64,000 nt of DNA from Prevotella sp. tc2-28 (GCF_900107705.1 NZ_FNRE01000005.1:62001-126000); one strand, 5' to 3'; shown: positions 30,943-41,022, counted from the stretch's first letter. Numbers and translations are program-made. Notes: generated by a model from the letters alone, not told the origin.

Positions 30943-32013
30943 ATGGTTGTCATTGCTGATGATATCACCGGGGCTGCCGAAATAGCCGGCATCGCCCACG
31001 CCGCAGGCCAGCAGGCGCGCCTCCTCTGCGCCTCCGGTCCCCTATACTGCGACACCGTCGCAGTCCCCACCACCGTCATCGCCACCGACACCCGCTCCAT
31101 GTCCGAACCCGAAGCAGCCGCCGAAACCCGCCGCATCGCCTCCACCCTCAAAGAAACCTCCCCCCTCTTCAAGAAGACCGACTCCGCCCTCCGAGGCCAC
31201 GTCGTCGCGGAACTCACAGCGCTGATGGATGTCACGGGCTATCAGCGAGCAGTCTATCTGCCCGCCAACCCCTCGAAAGGGCGCATCATCCGCAAGGGCA
31301 TCTATTATATCAACGAGATTCCCATCCACGAGACGGCCTTCAACTACGACCCGGAGTTCCCTGCCCGCACGTCGTCACTTAGGGAACGCTTCCCGGATGC
31401 TGAAGCCAAAGGCATCATCATGCCCGATGCCGAGAGTGAAGACGACATCCGCCATATCATCCGGCAATACGACGACGGCAAAACCATCTTTGCCGGAGCC
31501 GCCGACTTGTTTAGCCTCATCCCCCCCATTGGCCCTATTGGCCCCATTAGCCCCATTAGCCCCATCACCCCCATCACCACCCTCATCCTCTGTGGCAGCA
31601 CCCAAAGCAAACCGCTAAACCTCGGCATCCCCATCGCCCCGATGCCGCGTGAAGTCTACGACGGAGAACAAGGTGCCGACTATTGGTTCCAGTCTCTCGC
31701 CACACCTGCCACCTCTTTAATCCTCACCATTCCGCACACTCACCGCACAGGAAAAGAGGTTGCCGTCCATCTGCGAACCGTCATGGCTGAGATGGCACAA
31801 CGCTTGGTCCGTAAGCACCGTCCCGACCACCTTATCATCGAAGGAGGAGCTACCGCATGGGCTACGCTACAAGCTTTGGGATGGACCGATTTCCGAATTG
31901 TCTCTCAGATAGCTCCCGGCGTAGTACAAATGAGCGCCACCAATGGAACACTGGTGACGCTCAAACCTGGCAGTTACCCCTGGGGCAACCTGTTTCAGTC
32001 TTTCAGCGAGTAG
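30943..32013 (+). CDS. DUF1537 four-carbon acid sugar kinase with repeat-expanded linker
   Basis: The 356-residue protein opens [21 protein letters not shown] (DUF1537 N-domain substrate site), has [15 protein letters not shown] and a C-terminal nucleotide-binding domain starting LILCGSTQS (about 215-223) and including IEGGATAWA. Members phosphorylate threonate, erythronate or related acids (OtnK/DtnK). Between the domains, residues 196-213 read (IGP)2(ISP)2(ITP)(ITT), encoded by six 9-bp repeats (31528-31581). At 356 residues it is shorter than the common 420-residue form, so the C-domain is compact. The 3' end overlaps the convergent SIMPL gene by 19 bases. Confidence 0.83.
   Translation: MVVIADDITGAAEIAGIAHAAGQQARLLCASGPLYCDTVAVPTTVIATDTRSMSEPEAAAETRRIASTLKETSPLFKKTDSALRGHVVAELTALMDVTGYQRAVYLPANPSKGRIIRKGIYYINEIPIHETAFNYDPEFPARTSSLRERFPDAEAKGIIMPDAESEDDIRHIIRQYDDGKTIFAGAADLFSLIPPIGPIGPISPISPITPITTLILCGSTQSKPLNLGIPIAPMPREVYDGEQGADYWFQSLATPATSLILTIPHTHRTGKEVAVHLRTVMAEMAQRLVRKHRPDHLIIEGGATAWATLQALGWTDFRIVSQIAPGVVQMSATNGTLVTLKPGSYPWGNLFQSFSE
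31528..31581. repeat. Six in-frame 9-bp repeats inside the DUF1537 gene
   Basis: Units ATTGGCCCT, ATTGGCCCC, ATTAGCCCC (twice), ATCACCCCC and ATCACCACC follow without interruption. The unit length keeps the frame and adds Ile-x-Pro tripeptides. The same unit ATTAGCCCC lies at 13336-13344. Confidence 0.85.
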
Positions 32014-32705
32014 GTGACCGTTGTCACCACACGCACCTTTTTAATATAAGGGGTATTGTCGTCGCGGTTGTCAATAGAGAACTGCCCCTGGTCGGCACTG
32101 ACTATCTTGTTCAGTTTCGAGTGTGAGTTCTCGGCAAACTGCTGCGCCGTCTTCTCCGCATTCTCAATAGCCTCTTGCATCATCTTCGGTTTCATCTCCT
32201 TGAACGATACGAACTCATACTTCACGGGATTCTCATAGCCTCCATCAACAATGGCGACGCCTTCTTTCAAAAGGTCTCCCTGACGGGCGATAATCTGGCG
32301 CACCTGTTTAACATGCTTCGAAGTTACCGTGATGACTGATGTGACGATATAGCGATAAGGCTTGTTGTTGTCGCTGTACTCGCGGGCCTGTAAGTCGATG
32401 ACCTGCGGAGCATTCTCCGTCAGTTCCGATTCCTTGATACCACTGCGCAGCAAGAATGCCTTGATCTTCTTCTGTGTCGTTCCTATCTTGTCATACAAGC
32501 CCGGCAGGTCGTTGCCCACCTCTTTCGATACGATAGGCCAAGTCACCTTGTCGGCTTCCACTTCCTGTTCGGCCAGGCCTTTCACGTTCACCTTGCGGTC
32601 TTTCTCTGAAAAATTGTCGATGCCGGCCTTGATAAACCAGCCCAGACAAACCAAGCCCAATGCAATTAGGGCTGCTCCAATAATGCTCTTTTCTTTCATA
32701 CGCAT
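31995..32705 (-). CDS. SIMPL-domain (DUF541) protein
   Basis: The 236-residue protein has one N-terminal membrane segment ([18 protein letters not shown]), after which the SIMPL domain begins ([20 protein letters not shown]). Conserved parts are [32 protein letters not shown] and [33 protein letters not shown] proteins are periplasmic or membrane-anchored and their role is poorly defined. The start could be Met1 (32705) or Met3 (32699). A CACCTTTG-like element, one base off the usual -7 motif, lies at 32738-32731 on this strand. Convergent overlap with the kinase gene. Confidence 0.82.
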   Translation of the reverse strand: MRMKEKSIIGAALIALGLVCLGWFIKAGIDNFSEKDRKVNVKGLAEQEVEADKVTWPIVSKEVGNDLPGLYDKIGTTQKKIKAFLLRSGIKESELTENAPQVIDLQAREYSDNNKPYRYIVTSVITVTSKHVKQVRQIIARQGDLLKEGVAIVDGGYENPVKYEFVSFKEMKPKMMQEAIENAEKTAQQFAENSHSKLNKIVSADQGQFSIDNRDDNTPYIKKVRVVTTVTYSLKD

Positions 32706-32791
32706 CAGTTTTTGAATGTTTAACGCTGCAAAGGTGCAAAATAATTACGACATTCATTTAGGTTTTTCCCTACTTTTTCGAATATTTTCCC

Positions 32792-32799
32792 TATCTTTG
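32792..32799 (+). promoter_or_regulatory. Promoter of the 32825 outer-membrane protein gene
   Basis: TATCTTTG, 25 bp before the ATG. Confidence 0.6.
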
Positions 32800-32824
32800 C
32801 AAGCGAAACAGCAAAAAACAGCAT

Positions 32825-33640
32825 ATGAAACGACAAATCGCCCTTATCTGCCTCTTACTGACTTGCCATCTCACCACAATGGCACAGACTGAGGTGGACG
32901 GGAATGGGTTATCGGGCAGTACTACACTACAGCCTACGGCACCCGACAGCCCATTACAGGCTGACACCCTGCTGCTCCGTCGTGAATGGATGAGTCCTGA
33001 GCGGACAATGCCCAAAGAGCCTACCCTGCAAAGTTACACACAACTGACAAAGGCCGGCGGCACAGGACTACGGCTCTGGCGAGGTGCCTCACTCGGAGCC
33101 TATGGCACGACGAGCCACATGCCCGGCATGATGACGATGGAGACGGGTTCATTGGCACTGCATCAGGACCTGGGACGCTGGCATTTCTCGGCAATGGGCA
33201 TTGCCAATAAATACTGGATGCCCTGGCAGTATCGGATTGCCACGCAGTACGGATTTGGCGGCACCATCGGCTATGACCTCAGCGAGTCTGTGACGCTCCA
33301 CGCCTTCGGTTACTACTATGCCAACCAAATGCAAGTAGGGCCTGCCATGAGTCCGTACATCAACAACACAACCTATGGTGGCTATGCCGACGTGCGTTTC
33401 AGCGACACCTTCGGAGCCAACCTTGGCGTGCGACGCTACATCAACCCGATGAGCGGAAAATGGACGACAGAGCCGATTGTCAATCCATACATCAAGCTGG
33501 GAAAACGGTCGAAGATAGAGCTGCCTCTTGGTGGCATTCTGAAAACGCTTGTCTGGGGCGACCGAGACAATCCGTTGAACTTCCAGGCTCGCCCCATGAG
33601 TCCTCCGGCATCCGCACCGCGTCCGGTGATGAGGCCGTGA
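32825..33640 (+). CDS. Exported, probable outer-membrane beta-barrel protein
   Basis: The 271-residue protein has a signal peptide ([21 protein letters not shown]) followed by about 60 flexible residues and then alternating aromatic/polar beta strands ([80 protein letters not shown]). The small barrel-like pattern fits a conserved Bacteroidota family of unknown function. The tail is Pro-rich ([13 protein letters not shown]). It is upstream of metG but has its own promoter, and metG has one too, so no functional link is implied. Confidence 0.65.
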   Translation: MKRQIALICLLLTCHLTTMAQTEVDGNGLSGSTTLQPTAPDSPLQADTLLLRREWMSPERTMPKEPTLQSYTQLTKAGGTGLRLWRGASLGAYGTTSHMPGMMTMETGSLALHQDLGRWHFSAMGIANKYWMPWQYRIATQYGFGGTIGYDLSESVTLHAFGYYYANQMQVGPAMSPYINNTTYGGYADVRFSDTFGANLGVRRYINPMSGKWTTEPIVNPYIKLGKRSKIELPLGGILKTLVWGDRDNPLNFQARPMSPPASAPRPVMRP

Positions 33641-33701
33641 AGGAGTGTGTACTCACATTCGGAAAATTGCAAATAAATTTGGCATTTCGCTCGCTTATTC
33701 G

Positions 33702-33709
33702 TACCTTTG
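33702..33709 (+). promoter_or_regulatory. metG promoter (-7 element)
   Basis: TACCTTTG with TTTGG near 33679-33683 as the upstream element. It places the start site near 33716 and the translation start at 33733. Confidence 0.7.
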
Positions 33710-33732
33710 CAGCAAATTTAAAAGAAAATATA

Positions 33733-35799
33733 ATGGCAGAAAAGAAATTCAAACGAACAACCGTTACGTCGGCACTGCCCTATGCCAATGGCGGCGTACA
33801 CATTGGTCATCTGGCTGGAGTCTATGTTCCAGCCGACATTTACGTGCGTTACCTGAGATTGAAGAAGGAGGATGTATTGTTTATTGGTGGTAGTGATGAA
33901 CATGGCGTGCCCATCACGGTTCGTGCCCGCAAGGAGGGCATCACCCCGCAGGACGTGGTAGACCGCTATCATAAGATGATTAAGGACTCGTTCCAGGAGT
34001 TCGGCATCTCATTCGACATATACAGCCGAACCACCTCGGAGACGCATCATAAGTTCGCAGCAGAGTGGTTCCGCAAACTGTATGACGAAGGAAAGCTGGT
34101 GGAGAAGACCACTGCCCAGCTATACGACGAGGAGGCCAAGCAGTTCTTGGCTGATCGCTACGTGGTGGGCGAATGTCCTCATTGCCACAACGAGGGAGCT
34201 TATGGCGACCAGTGTGAGAAGTGTGGACGCGACCTGAGTCCTACAGAGCTGATTAATCCGAAGTCAACCATCAGCGGTTCTACACCTGTGATGAAGGAGA
34301 CCAAGAACTGGTACCTTCCCTTGAACGAGTATCAGGAGTGGTTGAAAAAATGGATTCTGGAAGACCACAAGGAGTGGCGCCCCAATGTCTACGGACAATG
34401 CAAAAGCTGGCTCGATATGGACTTGCAGCCCCGCGCTATGACTCGTGACTTGGACTGGGGTATTCCCGTACCTGTTGAGGGCGCTGACGGCAAGGTGCTG
34501 TATGTTTGGTTCGATGCCCCCATCGGCTACGTCAGCAACACGAAGGAACTGTGCGACCGCGAGCCCGAGAAATGGGGCAAATGGGAGCAGTGGTGGCAGG
34601 ATGAGGACACCCGTCTGGTACACTTCATCGGCAAGGACAACATCGTGTTCCACTGCATCATCTTCCCTGTGATGATGAGAGCTCATGGCAAGTATATCAT
34701 GCCTGACAACGTGCCTGCCAACGAGTTCCTGAATCTGGAGAACGACAAAATTTCAACATCACGCAACTGGGCAGTCTGGTTGCACGAATACTTGGTAGAC
34801 ATGCCTGGCAAGCAGGATGTGTTGCGCTATGTTCTGACAGCTAATGCCCCTGAGACCAAGGACAATAACTTCACCTGGAAGGATTTTCAGGACCGCAACA
34901 ACAATGAGTTGGTGGCTGTTTACGGCAACTTCGTAAACCGTGCCCTACAATTGACCAAGAAGTATTGGAACGGCATTGTGCCTGCATGTGGTGAGTTGCA
35001 AGCAGTGGACAAGCAAGCGCTTGAAGAGTTCAAGGACGTGAAGCAGAAAGTGGAAGCATTGCTCGATCAGTTTAAGTTCCGCGATGCCCAATTCGAGGCC
35101 ATGAACCTCGCTCGTATCGGCAATCGATATATCACCGAGTGCGAGCCTTGGAAGGTATGGAAGACCGATCCCAAGCGTTGCGAGACCATTTTGAACATCT
35201 GCTTACAACTCACAGCCAACCTCGCCATCGCCTTCGAGCCCTTCCTGCCTTTCTCATCAAAGAAATTGCGTGAGATGTTGAACTTGGAATCGTTCGATTG
35301 GAACGAGCTGGGAAGCACAGACCTCTTGAAAGCCGGCCATCAGTTAGGCGAGCCAGCCCTGCTGTTTGAGAAGATTGAAGACGATGTCATCCAAAAACAG
35401 CTCGACAAATTGGAGGCTACCAAAAAGGCCAACGAAGCCGCCGCTTATAAGGCCGCTCCTATCAAGGACACTTGCTCTTTCGAGGACTTCGAGAAACTGG
35501 ACATCCGCGTAGGACTTATCAAGGCTTGCGAGAAAGTAAAGAAATCGAAGAAGCTCCTGCAATTCACCATTGACGACGGCTCAGGTACCGATCGCACCAT
35601 CCTCAGTGGTATTGCCGCATTCTACGAAGACCCTTCCGTTCTCGTAGGCAAGCGCATCCTCTTCGTAGCGAACTTCGCGCCTCGTACCATGATGGGCATC
35701 GAGAGCCAGGGTATGATCCTCTCTGCCGTTGATGCCGACGAGAGCCTCAGCGTGGTAACCACGACGAAAGACGTGAAGCCAGGAAGCCAAGTAGGATAA
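33733..35799 (+). CDS. metG: Methionyl-tRNA synthetase
   Basis: The 688-residue enzyme charges tRNA-Met. It shows [16 protein letters not shown] (HIGH motif), the zinc-binding [17 protein letters not shown], the catalytic loop KISTS (variant of KMSKS) in [11 protein letters not shown], and a C-terminal EMAP/Trbp111-type tRNA-binding domain ([20 protein letters not shown] to the end). The start at 33733 is fixed by the promoter at 33702-33709 and by the usual [14 protein letters not shown] beginning; a longer in-frame extension to 33460 would run through the preceding gene. Length with the C-terminal domain is normal for Bacteroidota. Confidence 0.96.
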   Translation: MAEKKFKRTTVTSALPYANGGVHIGHLAGVYVPADIYVRYLRLKKEDVLFIGGSDEHGVPITVRARKEGITPQDVVDRYHKMIKDSFQEFGISFDIYSRTTSETHHKFAAEWFRKLYDEGKLVEKTTAQLYDEEAKQFLADRYVVGECPHCHNEGAYGDQCEKCGRDLSPTELINPKSTISGSTPVMKETKNWYLPLNEYQEWLKKWILEDHKEWRPNVYGQCKSWLDMDLQPRAMTRDLDWGIPVPVEGADGKVLYVWFDAPIGYVSNTKELCDREPEKWGKWEQWWQDEDTRLVHFIGKDNIVFHCIIFPVMMRAHGKYIMPDNVPANEFLNLENDKISTSRNWAVWLHEYLVDMPGKQDVLRYVLTANAPETKDNNFTWKDFQDRNNNELVAVYGNFVNRALQLTKKYWNGIVPACGELQAVDKQALEEFKDVKQKVEALLDQFKFRDAQFEAMNLARIGNRYITECEPWKVWKTDPKRCETILNICLQLTANLAIAFEPFLPFSSKKLREMLNLESFDWNELGSTDLLKAGHQLGEPALLFEKIEDDVIQKQLDKLEATKKANEAAAYKAAPIKDTCSFEDFEKLDIRVGLIKACEKVKKSKKLLQFTIDDGSGTDRTILSGIAAFYEDPSVLVGKRILFVANFAPRTMMGIESQGMILSAVDADESLSVVTTTKDVKPGSQVG

Positions 35800-35800
35800 T

Positions 35801-35840
35801 TAAAAAGTTGAGAGTTGAAAACTGAAAGTTAAGCATTGAG
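35801..35840. repeat. Degenerate heptamers between metG and the cytidylyltransferase gene
   Basis: Units AGTTGAG, AGTTGAA, AACTGAA, AGTTAAG and CATTGAG follow at a 7-bp step just after the metG stop codon. It resembles the AGTGAAA type found in other gaps. Confidence 0.45.
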
Positions 35841-35843
35841 CAT

Positions 35844-36560
35844 ATGAACTACGCGTTGATTATTGCCGGAGGTTCTGGCAACAGAATGGGACAAGACATA
35901 CCCAAGCAGTTTATGCACGTCAACAACTGTCCCATCATCATCCATACGATGAAGGCTTTTCAGCAGCATCCGGACATCCACGGCATCGCTGTAGTATGTC
36001 TGGCAGGTTGGGAGACCGTCGTGCAGTCGTATGCCAATCAATTCTCTATCGATAAACTAAAATGGATATTCCCAGGGGGCAGTAACGGACAGGAGTCTAT
36101 CCACAACGGCATTTATGGTTTGCAAGAGGCCGGATGCCAGGCAGATGACTTGGTTTTGATACATGATGCCGTACGTCCGCTGCTGTCCCAGGAGATTATC
36201 TCCTCGAATATTGCCACCTGTCAGAAATATGGCTATGCCATTACAGGTATCAAATGCCGCGAAGCCATTCTGGAGAGTGAAGATGGCTTCTCTACCACCA
36301 CCAGTATTCCTCGCGATAAACTCATCCGAACACAGACGCCACAAACCTTCCGTCTGGGCAACATCATTGCTGCCCACGAAGAGGCAAAGCAGAAAGGCAT
36401 CACCAATTCGGTGGCTTCATGCACGCTGATGGCAGAGTTGGGTGGAAGAGAGATGCACATTGTACCAGGTTCAGAGAAGAATATCAAGGTGACTACTGTT
36501 GAAGACCTTGAGATTCTGAGAGCCTTGATGAACATTCATGCAGAGTCATGGTTGAAGTAA
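35844..36560 (+). CDS. IspD/TarI-family cytidylyltransferase of the polysaccharide block
   Basis: The 238-residue enzyme has LIIAGGSGNRMGQDIPKQFM (CTP-binding loop), LIHDAVRPLLSQEI, and RTQTPQTFRLGNI and IKVTTVEDLEI at the end. Both IspD (methylerythritol phosphate) and TarI (ribitol or other polyol phosphate) share these motifs. GGSGNRMG with PKQFM and IIIHTM is closer to the TarI type. Its ending overlaps an SDR gene by 13 bases, and a licD gene follows. This combination is typical for making and transferring a CDP-activated polyol or similar group to surface glycans. As dxr is also in this window at 48.1 kb, a role in isoprenoid synthesis cannot be excluded. Confidence 0.78.
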   Translation: MNYALIIAGGSGNRMGQDIPKQFMHVNNCPIIIHTMKAFQQHPDIHGIAVVCLAGWETVVQSYANQFSIDKLKWIFPGGSNGQESIHNGIYGLQEAGCQADDLVLIHDAVRPLLSQEIISSNIATCQKYGYAITGIKCREAILESEDGFSTTTSIPRDKLIRTQTPQTFRLGNIIAAHEEAKQKGITNSVASCTLMAELGGREMHIVPGSEKNIKVTTVEDLEILRALMNIHAESWLK

Positions 36561-37549
36561 GTGCCTATCAGCAAGGGCTTGCGAAGGTCGCCAAACGTCT
36601 GCCTTCACCTTTGACGGGAAATATTCTCATCACGGGTGCCACAGGTCTGATAGGAGGCTGTCTCACGGATTTGCTTATGCAGCATAGCGAGTGCCAAGTT
36701 TATGCCTTGGGGCGTAATCGTCAGCGTGCAGGGAAACGCTTCCAGAAGTATAAGAACAATTCTCGTTTCCACTTCTTGGAACATGACATCTGTACACCAC
36801 TTACTTGCGACACCGATTTTCAATACATTATTCATGCCGCTAGCAATGCCAGTCCCTCCTTCTTCCAAGAGAAGCCCGTAGAAGTAATGCGCGCTAATCT
36901 GGAGGGGCTCACACATTTGGTAGAATACGGATTACAGCATCACATGCAGCGTATGGTGTATATATCTTCTGGTGAAATTTACGGTGAAGGTGATGGCAGC
37001 ATATTTTCAGAACAGAGCAGCGGTTATATCGACATACTCTCTCCACGAGCCTGCTATCCTTCTTCCAAGAGAGCCGCAGAAACACTCTGTGCTGCCTATT
37101 GTAAAGAGTATGGTGCACAAATTGTGATAGCACGTCCATGCCACACCTACGGTCCTTACTTTACAGAGAGTGACAACCGTGTCTATGCCCAATTTATCCG
37201 TAATGTACTGCGCAACGAGGACATTGTAATGAAAAGTTCTGGCAGTCAGTTCCGCTCATGGATATATGTTGTCGATTGTGCTGCAGCTATTCTCTATTTA
37301 TTATTAAAAGGAGAAAGCGGAGAGGCTTACAACGTGGCTAACAACGAGTCAAACATCACTATCCGCCAATTAGCAGAAATAATTGCAGCTATCGCTGATA
37401 AAAAGGTCATCATGGAACTGTCGGATAATGGGAATACTACACCTATCACCAAGGCTGTATTCTCTACAAAGAAACTAGAATCATTAGGTTGGCAACCGAT
37501 CTTTGACATTGACGAAGGATTGCGCCACACGATAGAGACAATGCGCTAG
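36548..37549 (+). CDS. NAD-dependent epimerase/dehydratase (extended SDR)
   Basis: The 333-residue enzyme has the Rossmann loop ILITGATGLIGGCL (about 26-39), the active-site YISSGEIYGE and CYPSSKRAAETL (YxxxK), ARPCHTYGPYF and WIYVVDCAAAILYLL. It acts on a nucleotide-activated sugar or polyol. The start overlaps the cytidylyltransferase gene, so the two are co-translated and may act on the same CDP-linked substrate in place of a TarJ-type reductase. The end meets the convergent licD gene with a 4-base overlap. Base composition becomes more AT-rich from here to about 42.8 kb, as is common in surface-glycan loci. Confidence 0.82.
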   Translation: MVEVSAYQQGLAKVAKRLPSPLTGNILITGATGLIGGCLTDLLMQHSECQVYALGRNRQRAGKRFQKYKNNSRFHFLEHDICTPLTCDTDFQYIIHAASNASPSFFQEKPVEVMRANLEGLTHLVEYGLQHHMQRMVYISSGEIYGEGDGSIFSEQSSGYIDILSPRACYPSSKRAAETLCAAYCKEYGAQIVIARPCHTYGPYFTESDNRVYAQFIRNVLRNEDIVMKSSGSQFRSWIYVVDCAAAILYLLLKGESGEAYNVANNESNITIRQLAEIIAAIADKKVIMELSDNGNTTPITKAVFSTKKLESLGWQPIFDIDEGLRHTIETMR

Positions 37550-38430
37550 TTTTGATGTGCTTTACGCCATACCACCTCGTCCGACTCACGCTCATATAGA
37601 TTATAATAAGCTTTCATATGATGGCTGATACGCTTCTCTACTGGTGGCAACTGCATGTAGTCGCCATAATACTGACGCAGATAGTTATCATACCCTACAG
37701 GCAAATCTACCTCCATGCCCTCGTAAAGAAAAGATGTAACTCCCTCTAACCAAGCCTTAGGGAATACTTCTTTTGGACCATACGAACCACAATAAACAGC
37801 CACTAAAGAGGAAGACTCATATGAATAGCGATAGCTGATATCGGCCATCTGCTGCAACAGGTGTTTTCGATACCAGTTCCTAAAAAAGAAACCGATAGTT
37901 TTTCTTGCAAAGCGTCCCCATTCCTTGGGAGTCTTCAGCAAGCGCAAATAGCTCATAAAAGAGACGTGCGTAGAGATAGCCCACAACTTATGCTTCGTCT
38001 TTGTAAACTTGCGCTCCATAGCTCGTGCAGCCTCGATATCATCGGGTGCGCCATCGATAGGAAAGACATCAATGTATAATCCGTGGACACAGGGCACATC
38101 CTGTTCTTCTTGTAGTGTGGTGCGAGCATCACATAACTTAACGAAAAACAAAGGGTAGTCAGACTTATTATATGGTGTCACCAATTCCAAACCTTCAGGT
38201 AATTGTTCACTTGCTATCTGAACAAAGCGATTGTAGTCAGGACGTGGCATAAAAACATCGACATCGTCATCCCAAGGAATCATACCTTGATGGCGCACAG
38301 CACCAATGGCAGTACCTCCACAACAAAAATAGGCAAGGTGATGCTCCTTACAGATAGCGATAAACTCGCGCAGCACACCGTTAATTACGGCATTCCATCG
38401 CAATCGTTCTTCTGGTGTCAGTTCTTTCAT
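37546..38430 (-). CDS. LicD-family phosphotransferase
   Basis: The 294-residue protein carries the LicD nucleotidyltransferase-like motif YFCCGGTAIGAVRHQGMIPWDDDVDVFMPRPDY (about 34-66), with the DDDVDV acidic cluster, and GLYIDVFPIDG. LicD proteins, like eukaryotic fukutin/FKRP, transfer phosphocholine or polyol phosphate from a CDP carrier to a sugar. A CTP-dependent transferase gene lies nearby on the opposite strand, which supplies a plausible donor. No choline uptake or kinase gene is in view, so a polyol phosphate is as likely as choline. The upstream gene on this strand is the acyltransferase, 8 bp away. Confidence 0.85.
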   Translation of the reverse strand: MKELTPEERLRWNAVINGVLREFIAICKEHHLAYFCCGGTAIGAVRHQGMIPWDDDVDVFMPRPDYNRFVQIASEQLPEGLELVTPYNKSDYPLFFVKLCDARTTLQEEQDVPCVHGLYIDVFPIDGAPDDIEAARAMERKFTKTKHKLWAISTHVSFMSYLRLLKTPKEWGRFARKTIGFFFRNWYRKHLLQQMADISYRYSYESSSLVAVYCGSYGPKEVFPKAWLEGVTSFLYEGMEVDLPVGYDNYLRQYYGDYMQLPPVEKRISHHMKAYYNLYERESDEVVWRKAHQN

Positions 38431-38438
38431 CTTCGTAA

Positions 38439-39521
38439 TTAACTACGTCCAAACAGCCACCTCTTGAAAAACGGGCTAATGCGGAGAATATTGGAGGTAA
38501 TGATGCTGAAACCAATAACCAGCAATGCCAAGAAAAAAGACAACGAGGTATCTAACACGAAATTGTGCCGGTATGCGTTAAAGAAAGATCCTATGGTCGG
38601 GAGATTAGGCAGGAAGAGGTAATGTATAAGATAGATATCCAGCGTCCTGCGACCAATATATTGCAAACTTCGACCCATCACCGTAAACTTCGTGAAATAC
38701 TGATGATAGAAACGGAAATACATAAACACGATGGTCAGCAGTGCGAAGCGTGCCATTGTCAGTGGCAGGACAGCCCACGTCATACGCAGCGTGTGCCACT
38801 TGAGGGAATCTAGTGCGGCAAAGACAACAACAATGATCAACACCGGGAAAAACCAAGAACTATCCATAATTTTCTTTGCTCCATTCCAATAGCGATGAAC
38901 GATGTTGCCATAGAGGAAGAAAGGGAAATAGAGGAACAACTGGCTGATGCTGGAAGTATCCATAAATTCGTTGGAATGACCTCTCCATCCAAAAGCCCAG
39001 CTAAAATACCTGGGCTGATAGCAAGTCTCATACAAGCCCAGTGACACGATGAAGAGCAGTGTGATGGGAATCCACGACTTCTTCAACTTACTCTCTATGT
39101 AGCAGAACAGATAGTAGACGATAAACATATAGAGCAGTACGATGGTAAACCAGTAACCGCCCTTGAGGGGTCTGCCGATCCACTCTATGACAGTAGGCCA
39201 GAACTCTTTTCCGAGAATAGCTGCGCCAAACAAGAAGAAGACAACTGTGGGAATAGTCTGAACCCTGATTTTTTTTACAAGCAGACTACACAGATTCTTC
39301 AGGTCCCACACTTGTGTAGCTTTATAAGCAAGGAAACCGCTGACAAAAAAGAACAACGGCATACGGAACATGATCAGAAACTGCATGGACGATGAGATCT
39401 TTGGAGCCATTCCAAAACCCATGTTAGCCACATGATTGGCTACGACCAGAATCATCGTAAAGCCTCTAAGAGCATCAAGCCATTCCAAACGCGGCTTTTT
39501 TACTACTGCATTATTCTCCAT
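38439..39521 (-). CDS. Acyltransferase 3 family membrane protein
   Basis: The 360-residue protein begins with the acyltransferase-3 hallmark RLEWLDALRGFTMILVVANHVANMGFG (the conserved R/H pair) and has about ten membrane helices (for example MPLFFFVSGFLAYKA, GGYWFTIVLLYMFIVYYLF). It acetylates or otherwise acylates surface glycans. The start at 39521 is chosen because the minus-strand element TAAATTTG lies at 39538-39531, immediately upstream; the longer in-frame start lies inside the divergent flippase gene. It is followed by licD and is divergent from the flippase. Confidence 0.85.
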   Translation of the reverse strand: MENNAVVKKPRLEWLDALRGFTMILVVANHVANMGFGMAPKISSSMQFLIMFRMPLFFFVSGFLAYKATQVWDLKNLCSLLVKKIRVQTIPTVVFFLFGAAILGKEFWPTVIEWIGRPLKGGYWFTIVLLYMFIVYYLFCYIESKLKKSWIPITLLFIVSLGLYETCYQPRYFSWAFGWRGHSNEFMDTSSISQLFLYFPFFLYGNIVHRYWNGAKKIMDSSWFFPVLIIVVVFAALDSLKWHTLRMTWAVLPLTMARFALLTIVFMYFRFYHQYFTKFTVMGRSLQYIGRRTLDIYLIHYLFLPNLPTIGSFFNAYRHNFVLDTSLSFFLALLVIGFSIITSNILRISPFFKRWLFGRS

Positions 39522-39530
39522 AGATGGGTG

Positions 39531-39579
39531 CAAATTTACGCATAATATTTTGATTTTCAAATAAAATATAGTATTTTTG
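39531..39579. promoter_or_regulatory. Divergent promoters of acyltransferase and flippase genes
   Basis: TAAATTTG (39538-39531, minus strand) and TATTTTTG (39572-39579, plus strand) lie within 50 bp and are each only about 10 bp from their start codons (39521 and 39589). Both transcripts would have very short leaders. Confidence 0.5.
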
Positions 39580-39588
39580 CATGTTGAA

Positions 39589-41022
39589 ATGGATAATTTA
39601 AAGGAAAAGACGGCGAAAGGAATTGCCTGGGGAGCCATCAACAACGGTGCCACACTGATGCTGAACCTGTTGTTCGGAATCGTCTTGGCACGAAATTTGT
39701 CGGAGTTGGACTATGGTATTGTAGCACTGATTACCATTTTCACGCTCATCGCAGGATGTATTCAGGCGGCAGGATTCTCGCAAGCACTGGCTAATCTGAA
39801 ACCTCCCACTCAGCGAGACTATAATGCTGTAGCATGGTTCAATATGATTGCCGGATTCTCTTTGTATGCCATCCTATTTCTTTGTGCTCCACTGATAGCA
39901 TGGTTTTTCCAACAGCCCGCACTGACTGACGTTTCGCGACTGGCCTTCCTCGCTATTCCCATCTCGGCTATCGGTATCGTTCCGAATGCCAGATTATGGA
40001 TTGAACTGCGTAATCGCGAGCAAGCCATTGCCAGCATTGCGGCTCTTCTTACTTCTGGATGCTGTGGTGTATGTTTGGCATGGAACGGATACGGCTATTG
40101 GAGTCTGGCATGGCAACAAGTCATTTACATCACTGTTGCCGATATCTTCAAATACTATTTCACACGCTGGAAACCCACCCTACCTATCGATTTCAGTCCT
40201 ATTTACAGGATGTTCAATTTCTCGTCGAAACTGTTACTAACGAATATTCTAACAGTTATCAGCCAGCAAGTTCAGACGTTCATCTTCGGAAAGATGCTAC
40301 ACATCAATGTTGTGGGGCAGTTCAGCCAAGCTAACAAATGGAACACAATGGGGCATTCGTTCATATCGAACACAATGGCTCAGGTGGCTCAGCCCGTACT
40401 GACCAATGCCGATAACGAAGAAGGGCGCCAACAGCGCGTATTCAGAAAAATGCTACGTTTCACGTCGTTGATTTGTTTCCCTCTGATGTTCGGGCTGGCA
40501 CTGGTGGCTCATGAGTTTATCGTTGTCACCATTGGAGAAAAATGGGAGCCCTGTGTCATCCTATTACAGATATTATGTATTGGAGGTGCTTTTATTCCCT
40601 TGCAGACTCTTTATCAGAATCTGATTATCAGCCGTAAGCGTTCAGATATTTATCTGCGACTGGTGGTTTTGCAGATTCTGTTACAGATAATCTTAACACT
40701 AAGTTTGGTGAAATTGGGTATTGTGGCAATGGTGACAGCCTTCTCTGCCCTGAATATGCTATTTATTGTATGTTGGCATTTTGCTCTTCAGCGCATACTA
40801 CCCCTTACAGCACTTGACGTTCTAAAAGACACCATACCTTTTACGTTCATAGCTGCTGTTGTGATGTTGACAACTCACTATGCAACCCTGAGCATCACAA
40901 ACCTCTGGTTGCTTCTGCTTGCACGCATCATGATGGCAGCAATGCTCTATTTGATTGTTATGCGTCTGCTCAACGTAGCAATTCTAAAAGAGTGCCTGCA
41001 GTTTATCCGAAAGAAGCAATAA
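39589..41022 (+). CDS. Polysaccharide flippase (Wzx/MOP family)
   Basis: The 477-residue membrane protein has 12-14 helices and the opening LKEKTAKGIAWGAINNGATLMLNLLFGIVLARNLSELDYGIVALITIF, characteristic of Wzx-like oligosaccharide flippases, and GEKWEPCVILLQILCIGGAFIPLQTLYQNLIIS in the second half. It moves lipid-linked glycan units across the inner membrane. The ATG at 39589 is used instead of a TTG at 39577. Its 3' end overlaps the convergent glycosyltransferase gene by 39 bases. This is the only flippase in the window; no Wzy polymerase is recognisable, so the glycan could be a short decoration. Confidence 0.85.
   Translation: MDNLKEKTAKGIAWGAINNGATLMLNLLFGIVLARNLSELDYGIVALITIFTLIAGCIQAAGFSQALANLKPPTQRDYNAVAWFNMIAGFSLYAILFLCAPLIAWFFQQPALTDVSRLAFLAIPISAIGIVPNARLWIELRNREQAIASIAALLTSGCCGVCLAWNGYGYWSLAWQQVIYITVADIFKYYFTRWKPTLPIDFSPIYRMFNFSSKLLLTNILTVISQQVQTFIFGKMLHINVVGQFSQANKWNTMGHSFISNTMAQVAQPVLTNADNEEGRQQRVFRKMLRFTSLICFPLMFGLALVAHEFIVVTIGEKWEPCVILLQILCIGGAFIPLQTLYQNLIISRKRSDIYLRLVVLQILLQIILTLSLVKLGIVAMVTAFSALNMLFIVCWHFALQRILPLTALDVLKDTIPFTFIAAVVMLTTHYATLSITNLWLLLLARIMMAAMLYLIVMRLLNVAILKECLQFIRKKQ

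Noticed and set aside
33460..33732. N-terminal extension of metG
   Set aside because: It runs through the preceding outer-membrane protein gene and the metG promoter; the conserved start of the synthetase is at 33733.
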